Shown: positions 15,361 to 22,098, counted from the stretch's first letter. The stretch: DNA of 23,254 bases from Prevotellaceae bacterium (GCA_031257655.1 JAIROF010000110.1:1-23254), one strand, 5' to 3'. Notes: generated from the sequence alone by a model not told the origin. Made by a program: numbers and translations.

Positions 15361-15430
15361 TCGGCGCAGCCAATCTCCTACCGCTTCTCCCGTAATGGCG
15401 GTGTTGTAAGTAGGAGATTGGCTACGCCGA
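15361..15430. repeat. Dispersed hairpin repeat, copy B
   Basis: The 21-base arms at 15361-15381 and 15410-15430 pair at 20 of 21 positions around a 28-base loop. Arms (AGCCAATCTCCTAC) and loop (CTTCTCCCGTAATGGCGGTG) match the element at 174-222. Confidence 0.85.
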
Positions 15431-15447
15431 GCAAAGTGTTTTTGTAT

Positions 15448-15469
15448 GCAAGGCTGGAGCCTTGCTTTT
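15448..15469 (+). terminator. Terminator-like hairpin or dispersed palindrome
   Basis: GCAAGGCT-GG-AGCCTTGC is a perfect stem followed by TTTT on the plus strand. No plus-strand gene ends nearby, so it may be a dispersed palindrome and not a working terminator. A second perfect stem, GTAGCG-CGGA-CGCTAC, lies at 15478-15493. Confidence 0.4.
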
Positions 15470-15502
15470 AACCCGACGTAGCGCGGACGCTACGCTGAGC
15501 GG

Positions 15503-15612
15503 GGATAAAAAACGCATGTCGTTTCATCGGCAAAGTGCTCATTTATTCAGCAAGCTCTGCGTTTGCCTCAGCCACAAGCCTTGTTTTTTGGTTTTTTTAG
15601 AGGCACCCTTTT
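15503..15612 (-). repeat. Dispersed ~110-bp element, copy 3, overlapping the HigA 3' end
   Basis: This is a direct-orientation near-copy of 13886-13994. On the minus strand it contributes the last 23 codons and the TGA stop of the HigA-like gene (15539-15610). Confidence 0.92.
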
Positions 15613-15928
15613 GCGTAGCATCGCCCATAAACATTTCGGCTTGCACCGCCATTACAAGCGGAGAGCGTCCGCGCACGGTAATGTAGTTAAAGGGCATTTT
15701 TGTGTCTTCGTATTCGGCGCACAAGTTGGCTACCCGGCCTATTTCGCGGGTGTATTCATTATCGGCTTCCTGCTCGTTCAGGAATCCTCCGGCTGTTGCT
15801 TCATCAATCAAAGTATCGCAATAGGCCGACACCTCATCGAACAGCCGCCGGCTGTCTATTTCTACGATATTTTCAAATTTTTTAACCATATTGTCAAATC
15901 GTTTTGCAATCGATTTTGTCATATTCAT
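15539..15928 (-). CDS. higA: Truncated HigA-like antitoxin with repeat-encoded tail
   Basis: This 129-residue protein is encoded just after the HigB toxin and overlaps it by 35 bases. ATG at 15928 is the first start; ATG at 15889, four bases after the HigB stop, is also possible. Residues around 58-106 resemble the middle of HigA antitoxins paired with this HigB family: AEYEDTKMPF (compare xDYEEEHYPI) then SPLVMAVQAEMFMGDATQK (compare SLIDVIKLRMYEMGLTQK). HigA proteins continue there into an XRE-type helix-turn-helix. Here the sequence switches into the dispersed element, which gives a basic tail ending QGLWLRQTQSLLNK and the stop. The N-terminal part could still bind toxin, but the DNA-binding half is absent. 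The alignment is from memory. Confidence 0.65.
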   Translation of the reverse strand: MNMTKSIAKRFDNMVKKFENIVEIDSRRLFDEVSAYCDTLIDEATAGGFLNEQEADNEYTREIGRVANLCAEYEDTKMPFNYITVRGRSPLVMAVQAEMFMGDATQKGASKKTKKQGLWLRQTQSLLNK

Positions 15929-16187
15929 TATGCGTACCTAAAAATCTAACGGTCAAGGAATTTGCAATAAATATTACAACGGCGACCATTCTGTAATTAT
16001 TTCCGCGAATATTAAAAACGTATCTTTCCTTTCCAATATAATCTGCCGACGGAAAATCTGTTTTAATATCCGCATGCGTTCTCCATTCCGCTTTTTCAAC
16101 AATGACAATCCATCGCTGCAGGGCGCTTCTTGCATCTGCATGATTTTTTATAAAATCGTCTATTATGTCTTTCCGTCGAATATTCAT
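15894..16187 (-). CDS. higB: HigB-type mRNA interferase toxin
   Basis: This 97-residue toxin belongs to the HigB_toxin family of RelE-like, ribosome-dependent mRNA interferases. Recognisable family words are KNHADARSALQRWIVIVEKA, EWRTHADIKTDFPSADYIG, RYVFNIRGNNYRMVAVV and FLGTHNEYDKID. It is full length (usually 95-105) with no frameshift. Toxin-first gene order is normal for higBA. The ATG at 16185-16187 matches the family N-terminus. The downstream antitoxin gene is damaged at its 3' end, so this intact toxin must either be neutralised by the remaining N-terminal part, be weakly expressed, or have lost activity by substitutions not evident here. Local base composition is more AT-rich than the flanking housekeeping genes. 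Confidence 0.9.
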   Translation of the reverse strand: MNIRRKDIIDDFIKNHADARSALQRWIVIVEKAEWRTHADIKTDFPSADYIGKERYVFNIRGNNYRMVAVVIFIANSLTVRFLGTHNEYDKIDCKTI

Positions 16188-16206
16188 TGCGTCAACTTTG
16201 ACATCG

Positions 16207-16236
16207 CAAAGATGATAAACAGTTCAACTTTAGCAA
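16207..16236 (-). promoter_or_regulatory. Candidate higBA promoter with overlapping palindrome
   Basis: On the minus strand TTG (16234-16236), a 19-base spacer and CATCTTTG (16207-16214) resemble TTG-N19-TAnnTTTG with one mismatch. The palindrome CAACTT-TAGC-AAGTTG at 16225-16240 covers the -33 element and is a plausible autoregulatory operator. Confidence 0.45.
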
Positions 16237-16407
16237 GTTGTTTAATTTAATGAGTGTTAGCATTTTGAGGCAATTGTATTTTTATAAATCAATAAAAATC
16301 AGCGATTTTATTCGCAAGTCACACAAATTTTCTTTGTTATCGTTGCGTGCACCCTACCCGCAGGGACGGCACTTGGTCAACCGTGTCGTTTAAGGCTCAA
16401 AATTTCC

Positions 16408-17748
16408 TCACAGCTTTTTCCCGGCCAGCTCCGCCAATTCGCTACGTTCGCCTTTCACCAAGTTTACGTGGGCAAAGATTTCTTCGCCGAGCATACGGTC
16501 GCTCAGGTGGGTCAGGCCGTTGGAGCGGATGTCGAGGTAGGGCGAGTCGATTTGCTGAATGTCGCCCGTGAAGACCATTTTTGTTCCTTCGCCGGCGCGG
16601 GTTACGATGGTTTTCACCTCGTGCGGCGTGAGGTTTTGCGCCTCGTCGATGATGAAAAAGGTGTTGTTGAGGCTGCGCCCGCGGATGTAGGCCAGCGGGG
16701 TAATCATCAGCTTATTTTGCCGTTGCAGCTCTTCGATGTGCACGGCTTCGCGGCTGGTGGGCTTGAGCTTGCTTTTTATCACGGCGAGGTTGTCGTACAG
16801 CGGCAGCATGTACGGCATCAGCTTTTCGTTGATGGCGCCGGGCAGGAAGCCCAAATCTTGGTTTTGCAGCGGAATCACGGGGCGCGACAGCAGGATTTGG
16901 TCGTAGGAGCCTTCCTGCGCGAGTGCTGCCGCCAGCGCCAGCAGGGTTTTGCCGGTGCCGGCAATGCCCGTGAGCGAAACCAGCTGAATGTCCGGGTGCA
17001 TGAGCACGTGCATGGCGAACGTCTGCTCGGCGTTGCGCGGCTCAATGCCGTAGGCGCGGAGCTTGTCCACGCGCTTTAGGCGGTTGCTGCGCTTGTGGTA
17101 GCACGCCAGCGCGGTGGCTTCGCCGCTTTTGAGGAGGAGGATTTGGTTGGCGTACAGCGGCGGCTTCAGCGCGGCGGCGTCAAGCCCGTCGCTGCCGGAG
17201 TACAGCGCGGCGATTTGCTCGGCGGCCACCTCCAGCGTGCCCGCGTCCTTTTTGATGTGGTCAACGTCCTTCACCTGACCCGACAGGTAGTCCTGCGCGT
17301 CTATCCCCAGCGATTTTGCCTTCATGCGCAGGTTGACGTCCTTGCTGACGAGCGCCGTTACCCCCTCCGGGCGCTTCCGTTTTTCGTCGTAGGCGACCGC
17401 CAGAATGCGGTGGTCGGGCGTAACCTCGTCAAACGAATCCATCATCTCCTGCGTGAACGGCTTGCCCGTGGCTATGCTCAGCCGGCCCAGCGTTTTGCCC
17501 AGCGAAACGCCGTCGCCAAACACCCGATCGCCGGCTATGCTGTCGAGGATGCGCACAAACTCGCGCGCGTTGTAGTTGATTTGCTCGTTGCCTTTTTTGA
17601 ACTTATCCAGCTCCTCCAGCACCACGATCGGTATCACGATGTTGTTCTCCTGAAAGTTGTAAATGCAGCGGTAGTCGTGCAAAATAACGTTGGTATCCAG
17701 CACAAATGTTTTGGGTGGCTTACCGGTAGCAGGGATGCCTTTTTTCAT
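16408..17748 (-). CDS. PIN-PhoH fusion ATPase (PhoH2 type)
   Basis: This 446-residue protein joins an N-terminal PIN nuclease domain to a C-terminal PhoH ATPase, the PhoH2 architecture, with members described as RNA-unwinding and cleaving enzymes. The PIN domain (about 13-145) has Asp18 in FVLDTN, Glu45/46 in VVLEELDKF, Asp112 in TPDHRIL and Asp137 in SKDVNLR. The ATPase has Walker A GIAGTGKT (261-268), LSRPVIPLQNQDLGFLPG, Walker B FIIDEAQN (365-372) and FTGDIQQID. The frame is open to 17853, but those extra 35 residues are hydrophobic and atypical, so ATG 17748 (MKKGIPATGKPPKTFVLDTN) is chosen. It is monocistronic. PhoH2 genes elsewhere can sit beside small VapB-like antitoxins; none is adjacent here. 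Confidence 0.93.
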   Translation of the reverse strand: MKKGIPATGKPPKTFVLDTNVILHDYRCIYNFQENNIVIPIVVLEELDKFKKGNEQINYNAREFVRILDSIAGDRVFGDGVSLGKTLGRLSIATGKPFTQEMMDSFDEVTPDHRILAVAYDEKRKRPEGVTALVSKDVNLRMKAKSLGIDAQDYLSGQVKDVDHIKKDAGTLEVAAEQIAALYSGSDGLDAAALKPPLYANQILLLKSGEATALACYHKRSNRLKRVDKLRAYGIEPRNAEQTFAMHVLMHPDIQLVSLTGIAGTGKTLLALAAALAQEGSYDQILLSRPVIPLQNQDLGFLPGAINEKLMPYMLPLYDNLAVIKSKLKPTSREAVHIEELQRQNKLMITPLAYIRGRSLNNTFFIIDEAQNLTPHEVKTIVTRAGEGTKMVFTGDIQQIDSPYLDIRSNGLTHLSDRMLGEEIFAHVNLVKGERSELAELAGKKL

Positions 17749-17864
17749 ACAGTTAGCGTAATTGTGTAGCGTGAATAAAAAAAATAAAAGTAGTAATTTT
17801 ATTTGGAAAATGGAAGTTGATAAGGGGGAAATGCTCCCTGCTCCTCTGCACACCTCTGCCTGAA

Positions 17865-17910
17865 CTAAAAACTAAAAACTAAAAACTAAAAACTAAAAAC
17901 TAAAAACTAA
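17865..17910. repeat. Heptanucleotide array (CTAAAAA), 6.6 units
   Basis: Six perfect 7-bp copies plus CTAA lie 117 bases upstream of the PIN-PhoH start codon. Confidence 0.95.
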
Positions 17911-17944
17911 CGCTACGCGGCATTAATCATCTTAATCCCATCAA

Positions 17945-18010
17945 TCCGAGTTCAGACAGGCGTAAGCCCTCCGTGTGCCTCGTTGGTCGCCGGTATTGTC
18001 TGAACTCGGA
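17945..18010. repeat. 14-bp perfect inverted repeat
   Basis: TCCGAGTTCAGACA at 17945-17958 pairs perfectly with TGTCTGAACTCGGA at 17997-18010 around a 38-base loop. The loop word GGCGTAAGCCC-TCCGTG recurs near 14999-15016 with one added C, so the element is probably dispersed. Confidence 0.75.
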
Positions 18011-18118
18011 CAAAAATAATAATTGTCACCATATTTTTTTTACCGCAAAAGATAATAAAAAAACATCAGTCGAAATCTAACGCCATCTTGAGTGATGTTG
18101 TGGTTAGCTTGCTTAGAG

Positions 18119-18183
18119 TCGACTTCACTCGACTTCTGTCGACTTCACTCGATTTCTGTCGATTTCTGTCGACTTCTCTCGAC
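18119..18183. repeat. Decanucleotide array (TCGACTTCTG-like), 6.5 units
   Basis: Units of 10 bp vary as TCGA(C/T)TTC(A/T)(C/G). The same word in degenerate form occurs at 23053-23086, again just before the linker and hairpins. Confidence 0.92.
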
Positions 18184-18188
18184 GCAAT

Positions 18189-18306
18189 GCATTTCCAAGC
18201 CCTGAAGGGGCGACCTGCTAATCAGCGTGGGGTAAAACCCCACGGCTAATCAGCGTGGGGTAAAACCCCACGGCTGAAGGGGCAGCCTGCTAATCAGCGT
18301 GGGGTA
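18189..18306. repeat. Linker plus CGTGGGG-TAAAA-CCCCACG hairpins, copy 1
   Basis: The linker AAGCCCTGAAGGGGCGACC is followed by GCTAATCAG and the hairpin CGTGGGGTAAAACCCCACG at 18226-18244. The 28-bp unit repeats exactly (hairpin at 18254-18272), then a variant linker (GCTGAAGGGGCAGCCT) and a third, truncated unit end in GGGGTACCCC. Confidence 0.92.
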
Positions 18307-18340
18307 CCCCCTCCTCCCCTCAAATTTTTCCTTCCCCTGC

Positions 18341-18371
18341 TTGTTAGTTTCGTATTTTTCGTGTAAGTTTG
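18341..18371 (+). promoter_or_regulatory. ClC gene promoter, Bacteroidota type
   Basis: TTG at 18341-18343, 20 bases, then TAAGTTTG at 18364-18371 fit the consensus. An in-frame ATG at 18369 lies inside the -7 box, which excludes it as start. Confidence 0.65.
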
Positions 18372-18392
18372 CGCTTCTTTTTTTTTACGGTC

Positions 18393-20174
18393 ATGCCCAG
18401 CACTCAACTTTTAATCAGGTATCTCACCACCCGCGTCAAGCGCGTCAACGAGCGTCGGCTGATGCTCGTGTTAAGCGTCGTTACGGGCTTGCTGAGCGGG
18501 TTAGCGGCGGTGCTGCTCAAGCACACCGTGCACTTTGTTCAGCACAACCTCGTTGGCTTAATTGGCAAGATAGACGGCGACAGCCTGCTCTACTTTGCCT
18601 ATCCCGCTTTAGGGATGCTGCTCACCGTACTTTTTGTGAAGTATGTGGTGAAAGACAACATCAGCCACGGCGTAACGCGCGTGCTCTACGCCATATCGCG
18701 CAAGGATTCGCGGCTGCCGCGCCACAACACCTACACCTCCATTCTGGCCAGCTCCATGACCATTGGCTTTGGCGGCTCCGTAGGGGCGGAGGCGCCCATC
18801 GTGCTCACCGGCTCGGCCATTGGCTCCAGCATTGGGCAAATCCTCCGCCTCAACTACAAGAACATCACCCTGCTGCTGGCGTGCGGCGCGGCAGGCGCCA
18901 TTGGCGGAATCTTTAAGGCGCCGCTGGCCGGCGTTATCTTCACGCTCGAGGTGCTCATGATCGACATCACCCTATCGTCCATCGTGCCCCTGCTCATTTC
19001 GGCGGTAGCGGCCACGCTGGTATCCTTCTTTCTGCTGGGGCCCGACGTAGAGTTTGCCAACGCCATTCAGCCCTACGCCCTGAGCAACCTCCCCTACTAC
19101 GTGCTGCTGGGCGTTTTTTGCGGCATGGCAGGCTTGTACTTCACGCGCGGCTCGCTTTTCATCGAAAGCCGCTTCAAAAAGCTCAAAGGCCAGTGGCGCA
19201 AGGTGCTCGTAGGAGGCAGCATCCTGGGCGTGCTCATCTTCATTTTCCCGCCCCTCTACGGCGAAGGCTACGGCGTGCTCACCGACCTGCTCAACGGCAA
19301 CTCCGACGCCATGCTGCAAAACTCCATCTTCCCGGATTCCCTGAAAAGCTCCGCCTGGTTTCTTTTTGTTTACCTGCTGCTCGTGCTGGTCTTCAAGGTC
19401 GTGGCCATGTCCGCCACCAACAGCGGCGGCGGCGTTGGCGGAACCTTTGGCCCAACGCTCTTTTTGGGCGGCATTTGCGGCTTCTTTGTGGCCAAGTTCG
19501 TCAACTTCGTCAACCATGCCGCCGCCTTACCCGAAACCAACTTCACCCTCGTAGGCATGGGAGGCCTCATGGCCGCAGTGATGCACTCGCCCCTCACCGC
19601 CATCTTCCTCATTGCCGAAATCACCGGCGGCTACGCCCTGCTGCTGCCCCTCATGCTCACCGCCATCACGGGCTACGCCATCATCTGCTACTTTGAGCCC
19701 CACTCCATCTACACCAAGCGCCTGGCGCAAACGGGCGACCTGCGCACGCAGAACAAGGACAAGGCCGTGCTCACCCTGCTGCGCATCGACGCGCTGGTGG
19801 AGCGGGATTTCAACCCCGTGCACATCGGCGCAACGCTGGGCGAGCTGGTCAACGTCGTGGCAAAGTCGAAGCGCAACGTCTTTCCCGTCATCGACCGCAG
19901 CGGGTGCCTCATGGGCGTTGTCCTGCTCGACGACATGCGCAAAGAAATGTTCAACCCCACCCTCTACCAAACCGCCACCGTAGAGAGCTACATGAGCTCG
20001 CCCCCAGACGTAGTAATGGAGAATGAAAGCATGGAAACGGTGCTGGACAAGTTTGAGAAGTCCGGCGCGTGGAACCTTCCCGTGGTCAGCAGCAAGAACG
20101 TTTACGTTGGATTTGTCTCCAAATCCAAAATTTTCTCCGCCTACCGAAACCTCCTCGTGCAATTTTCGAGCTAA
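18393..20174 (+). CDS. ClC-family chloride channel/transporter with CBS domains
   Basis: This inner-membrane anion transport protein has 593 residues. The ClC core spans about 20-435 with many hydrophobic helices. Selectivity motifs are GSVGAEAP (128-135, with gating-type Glu133), IFKAPLAGVIFTLEV (173-187), GGTFGP (349-354) and the central-tyrosine helix ending at Tyr414. Two CBS domains occupy about 450-590 and probably bind nucleotides. The position equal to the inner proton glutamate of E. coli ClC (second Glu of FIIEE) is Val187, as in channel-type ClCs, and the usual GSGIP motif is replaced by ISHGV. That makes 2:1 Cl/H exchange uncertain. Start 18393 is chosen because a longer frame begins inside the promoter. 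It is monocistronic. Confidence 0.94.
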   Translation: MPSTQLLIRYLTTRVKRVNERRLMLVLSVVTGLLSGLAAVLLKHTVHFVQHNLVGLIGKIDGDSLLYFAYPALGMLLTVLFVKYVVKDNISHGVTRVLYAISRKDSRLPRHNTYTSILASSMTIGFGGSVGAEAPIVLTGSAIGSSIGQILRLNYKNITLLLACGAAGAIGGIFKAPLAGVIFTLEVLMIDITLSSIVPLLISAVAATLVSFFLLGPDVEFANAIQPYALSNLPYYVLLGVFCGMAGLYFTRGSLFIESRFKKLKGQWRKVLVGGSILGVLIFIFPPLYGEGYGVLTDLLNGNSDAMLQNSIFPDSLKSSAWFLFVYLLLVLVFKVVAMSATNSGGGVGGTFGPTLFLGGICGFFVAKFVNFVNHAAALPETNFTLVGMGGLMAAVMHSPLTAIFLIAEITGGYALLLPLMLTAITGYAIICYFEPHSIYTKRLAQTGDLRTQNKDKAVLTLLRIDALVERDFNPVHIGATLGELVNVVAKSKRNVFPVIDRSGCLMGVVLLDDMRKEMFNPTLYQTATVESYMSSPPDVVMENESMETVLDKFEKSGAWNLPVVSSKNVYVGFVSKSKIFSAYRNLLVQFSS

Positions 20175-20183
20175 TTCGGCAAA

Positions 20184-20261
20184 CTTTTTCAACGCCTGCG
20201 GCAGCGCAACGCCAAGCGCCGGTACCCTCGTAACGATTTGACGGATATCGCGTTGAAAAAG
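20184..20261. repeat. 12-bp perfect inverted repeat after the ClC gene
   Basis: CTTTTTCAACGC at 20184-20195 pairs perfectly with GCGTTGAAAAAG at 20250-20261 around 54 bases. The loop is too long for a normal terminator; it may be a relic of a small mobile element. Confidence 0.6.
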
Positions 20262-20331
20262 CAAAAGGGGCTACGGGAGGGGGAGGCGAGCCGGTCGGCT
20301 TCATAATTTTTGCAAAAAAAACAGAAAAAAA

Positions 20332-20362
20332 TTTGCCGCTTCAAGAAAAAGCGCTACATTTG
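20332..20362 (+). promoter_or_regulatory. Promoter of the tRNA-tuf cluster
   Basis: TTTG at 20332-20335, a 19-base spacer and TACATTTG at 20355-20362 match the consensus at the ideal spacing, 54 bases before the first tRNA. It probably drives the four tRNAs and tuf, perhaps through secE-nusG. Confidence 0.78.
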
Positions 20363-20416
20363 TACCCTTTTTGGTGGGAGAAAAACAGCTGCAAAATCAC
20401 CTAACATAACAGCAAC

Positions 20417-20490
20417 GCCGATGTAGCTCAGCTGGCCAGAGCAGCTGATTTGTAATCAGCTGGTCGTGGGTTCGAATCCCTCCATCGGCT
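20417..20490 (+). tRNA. tRNA-Thr (TGT)
   Basis: Acceptor GCCGATG pairs with CATCGGC. The anticodon arm GCTGA-TTTGTAA-TCAGC gives TGT, and T-loop GTTCGAAT is present. CCA is not encoded. Confidence 0.97.
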
Positions 20491-20514
20491 CTGTTTTTTT
20501 ACGAATATTTTACT

Positions 20515-20597
20515 GGGGGGATACCAAAGCGGCCAAATGGATCAGACTGTAAATCTGCTGTCTTCGGACTTCGGAGGTTCGAATCCTCCTCCCCCCA
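20515..20597 (+). tRNA. tRNA-Tyr (GTA)
   Basis: Acceptor GGGGGGA pairs with TCCCCCC. The anticodon loop CTGTAAA gives GTA, and the long variable arm (83 bases overall) is typical of bacterial tRNA-Tyr. The outer anticodon-stem pair appears to be a T-C mismatch. Confidence 0.96.
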
Positions 20598-20689
20598 CTA
20601 CCAAAAACATATAATATTTCGATAGGCAGGCCGCAGGCAGGGAGCGGTAATTTTTTTTTTGCGCCACCCAGCCCCACGCGGCGCAACAT

Positions 20690-20762
20690 GCGGAAGTAGC
20701 TCAGTTGGTAGAGCATCAGCCTTCCAAGCTGAGGGTCGCGAGTTCGAACCTCGTCTTCCGCT
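20690..20762 (+). tRNA. tRNA-Gly (TCC)
   Basis: Acceptor GCGGAAG pairs with CTTCCGC, and anticodon arm CAGC-CTTCCAA-GCTG gives TCC. The next three bases are CCA, so the 3' end appears encoded (20763-20765). Confidence 0.97.
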
Positions 20763-20767
20763 CCAAT

Positions 20768-20839
<72 letters not shown>

Positions 20840-20910
20840 CCCCTTTTTGAATCATCAAATACGTAAAAATTTAAGACCACAATAAATTCACAACAAACAC
20901 ATTTACAGCT

Positions 20911-22098
20911 ATGGCAAAAGAAAAATTTGAAAAAACGAAGCCCCACGTCAACATCGGCACGATTGGGCACGTTGACCACGGTAAGACTACGCTCACGGCA
21001 GCCATCACAATGGTTTTGGCCAAGCAAGGCTTGTCGGAAATTCGCGATTTTGCATCCATCGACAACGCCCCCGAAGAAAAAGAGCGCGGCATCACCATCA
21101 ACACCGCCCACGTAGAGTACCAGACCAAAAACCGCCACTACGCGCACGTGGACTGTCCGGGGCACGCCGACTACGTTAAGAACATGGTTACCGGCGCCGC
21201 CCAGATGGATGGCGCCATCCTTGTTTGCGCCGCCACCGACGGGCCAATGCCCCAAACGCGCGAGCACATCCTGCTGGCCTGCCAGGTAAACGTTCCGAAA
21301 GTCTTGGTGTTCATGAACAAGGTCGACCTGGTGGACGACCCCGAAATGCTCGACCTCGTGGAGATGGAGCTGCGCGAGCTGCTCAACTTCTACAAGTACG
21401 ACGGCGATTCCGCCCCCATCATTCGCGGCTCCGCCCTCGGCGCCCTCAACGGCGACCCGAAGTGGGAAGAAAAAGTGGTGGAGCTCATGGACGCCGTAGA
21501 CAGCTACATCCCCGTGCCCCCGCGCGACATCGAAAAGCCCTTCCTCATGCCCGTTGAAGACGTATTCTCCATTACCGGACGCGGCACCGTGGCAACAGGG
21601 CGCATCGAAACCGGCATCATTGAGGTCAACAACGAAGTCGAAATCATTGGCCTTGGCGAAAAGCCGAGGAAGAGCGTGGTAACCGGCGTAGAAATGTTCC
21701 GCAAGCTGCTCGACAAGGGCGAAGCCGGCGACAACGTAGGGCTCCTGCTCCGCGGTATCGACAAGAAGGAAATCCGTCGCGGCATGGTAATTGCCAAGCC
21801 CGGCTCGGTAACGCCCCACACCCGCTTTGCCGCCGAAATCTACGTCCTCAAGAAAGAGGAAGGCGGACGCCACACCCCCTTCCACAACAAGTACCGCCCG
21901 CAGTTCTACCTCCGCACGCTCGACGTAACCGGAGAAGTTGACCTCCCGGAAGGCGTAGAAATGGTCATGCCCGGCGACAACGTTACCATCAACGTTACCC
22001 TGATTACCCCCGTGGCCATGCACGAAGGCCTCCGCTTTGCCATCCGCGAAGGCGGACGAACCGTAGGCGCCGGCCAGATTACCAAAATTTTGGAGTAA
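20911..22098 (+). CDS. tuf: Translation elongation factor Tu
   Basis: EF-Tu is the GTPase that delivers aminoacyl-tRNA to the ribosome. The 395-residue protein has every G-motif: GHVDHGKT (19-26), RGITINTAHVEY in switch I, DCPGHADY, and NKVD. Domains 2 and 3 follow, with GRGTVATGRIETG and a normal C-terminus VGAGQITKILE. Length equals other Bacteroidota EF-Tu. It lies 71 bases after tRNA-Thr with no separate promoter seen, in the conserved order tRNAs-tuf-tRNA-Trp-secE-nusG, so it is probably co-transcribed and its level is tied to the tRNAs. A perfect hairpin follows the gene. No unusual substitution stood out. Confidence 0.99.
   Translation: MAKEKFEKTKPHVNIGTIGHVDHGKTTLTAAITMVLAKQGLSEIRDFASIDNAPEEKERGITINTAHVEYQTKNRHYAHVDCPGHADYVKNMVTGAAQMDGAILVCAATDGPMPQTREHILLACQVNVPKVLVFMNKVDLVDDPEMLDLVEMELRELLNFYKYDGDSAPIIRGSALGALNGDPKWEEKVVELMDAVDSYIPVPPRDIEKPFLMPVEDVFSITGRGTVATGRIETGIIEVNNEVEIIGLGEKPRKSVVTGVEMFRKLLDKGEAGDNVGLLLRGIDKKEIRRGMVIAKPGSVTPHTRFAAEIYVLKKEEGGRHTPFHNKYRPQFYLRTLDVTGEVDLPEGVEMVMPGDNVTINVTLITPVAMHEGLRFAIREGGRTVGAGQITKILE

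Larger units (their letters stand above)
14784..15502. other. Gene-free, hairpin-rich stretch of the island
   Basis: No gene is supported on either strand; short open frames here are unlike any family I recognise. The segment holds an imperfect inverted repeat (15010-15032 with 15073-15094) and, from 15292 to 15493, five successive hairpins. It separates the PIN toxin pair from the HigBA pair. Confidence 0.6.
17749..18392. other. Repeat-rich divergent spacer between PIN-PhoH and ClC genes
   Basis: No gene is supported in this 644-base divergent region. In order it holds a heptamer array (17865-17910), a 14-bp perfect inverted repeat (17945-18010), a decamer array (18119-18183), a conserved linker and hairpin repeats (18189-18306) and the ClC promoter (18341-18371). 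Confidence 0.75.

Noticed and set aside
16344..16407. Sequence with CCCTACCCGCAGGG before the PIN-PhoH stop as a possible terminator
   Set aside because: The stem is four base pairs and there is no T-run; nothing firm can be claimed for it.
17749..17853. N-terminal extension of the PIN-PhoH gene giving a hydrophobic leader
   Set aside because: The added residues are not part of the family; the PIN domain starts right after ATG 17748. A membrane anchor is possible but unsupported.
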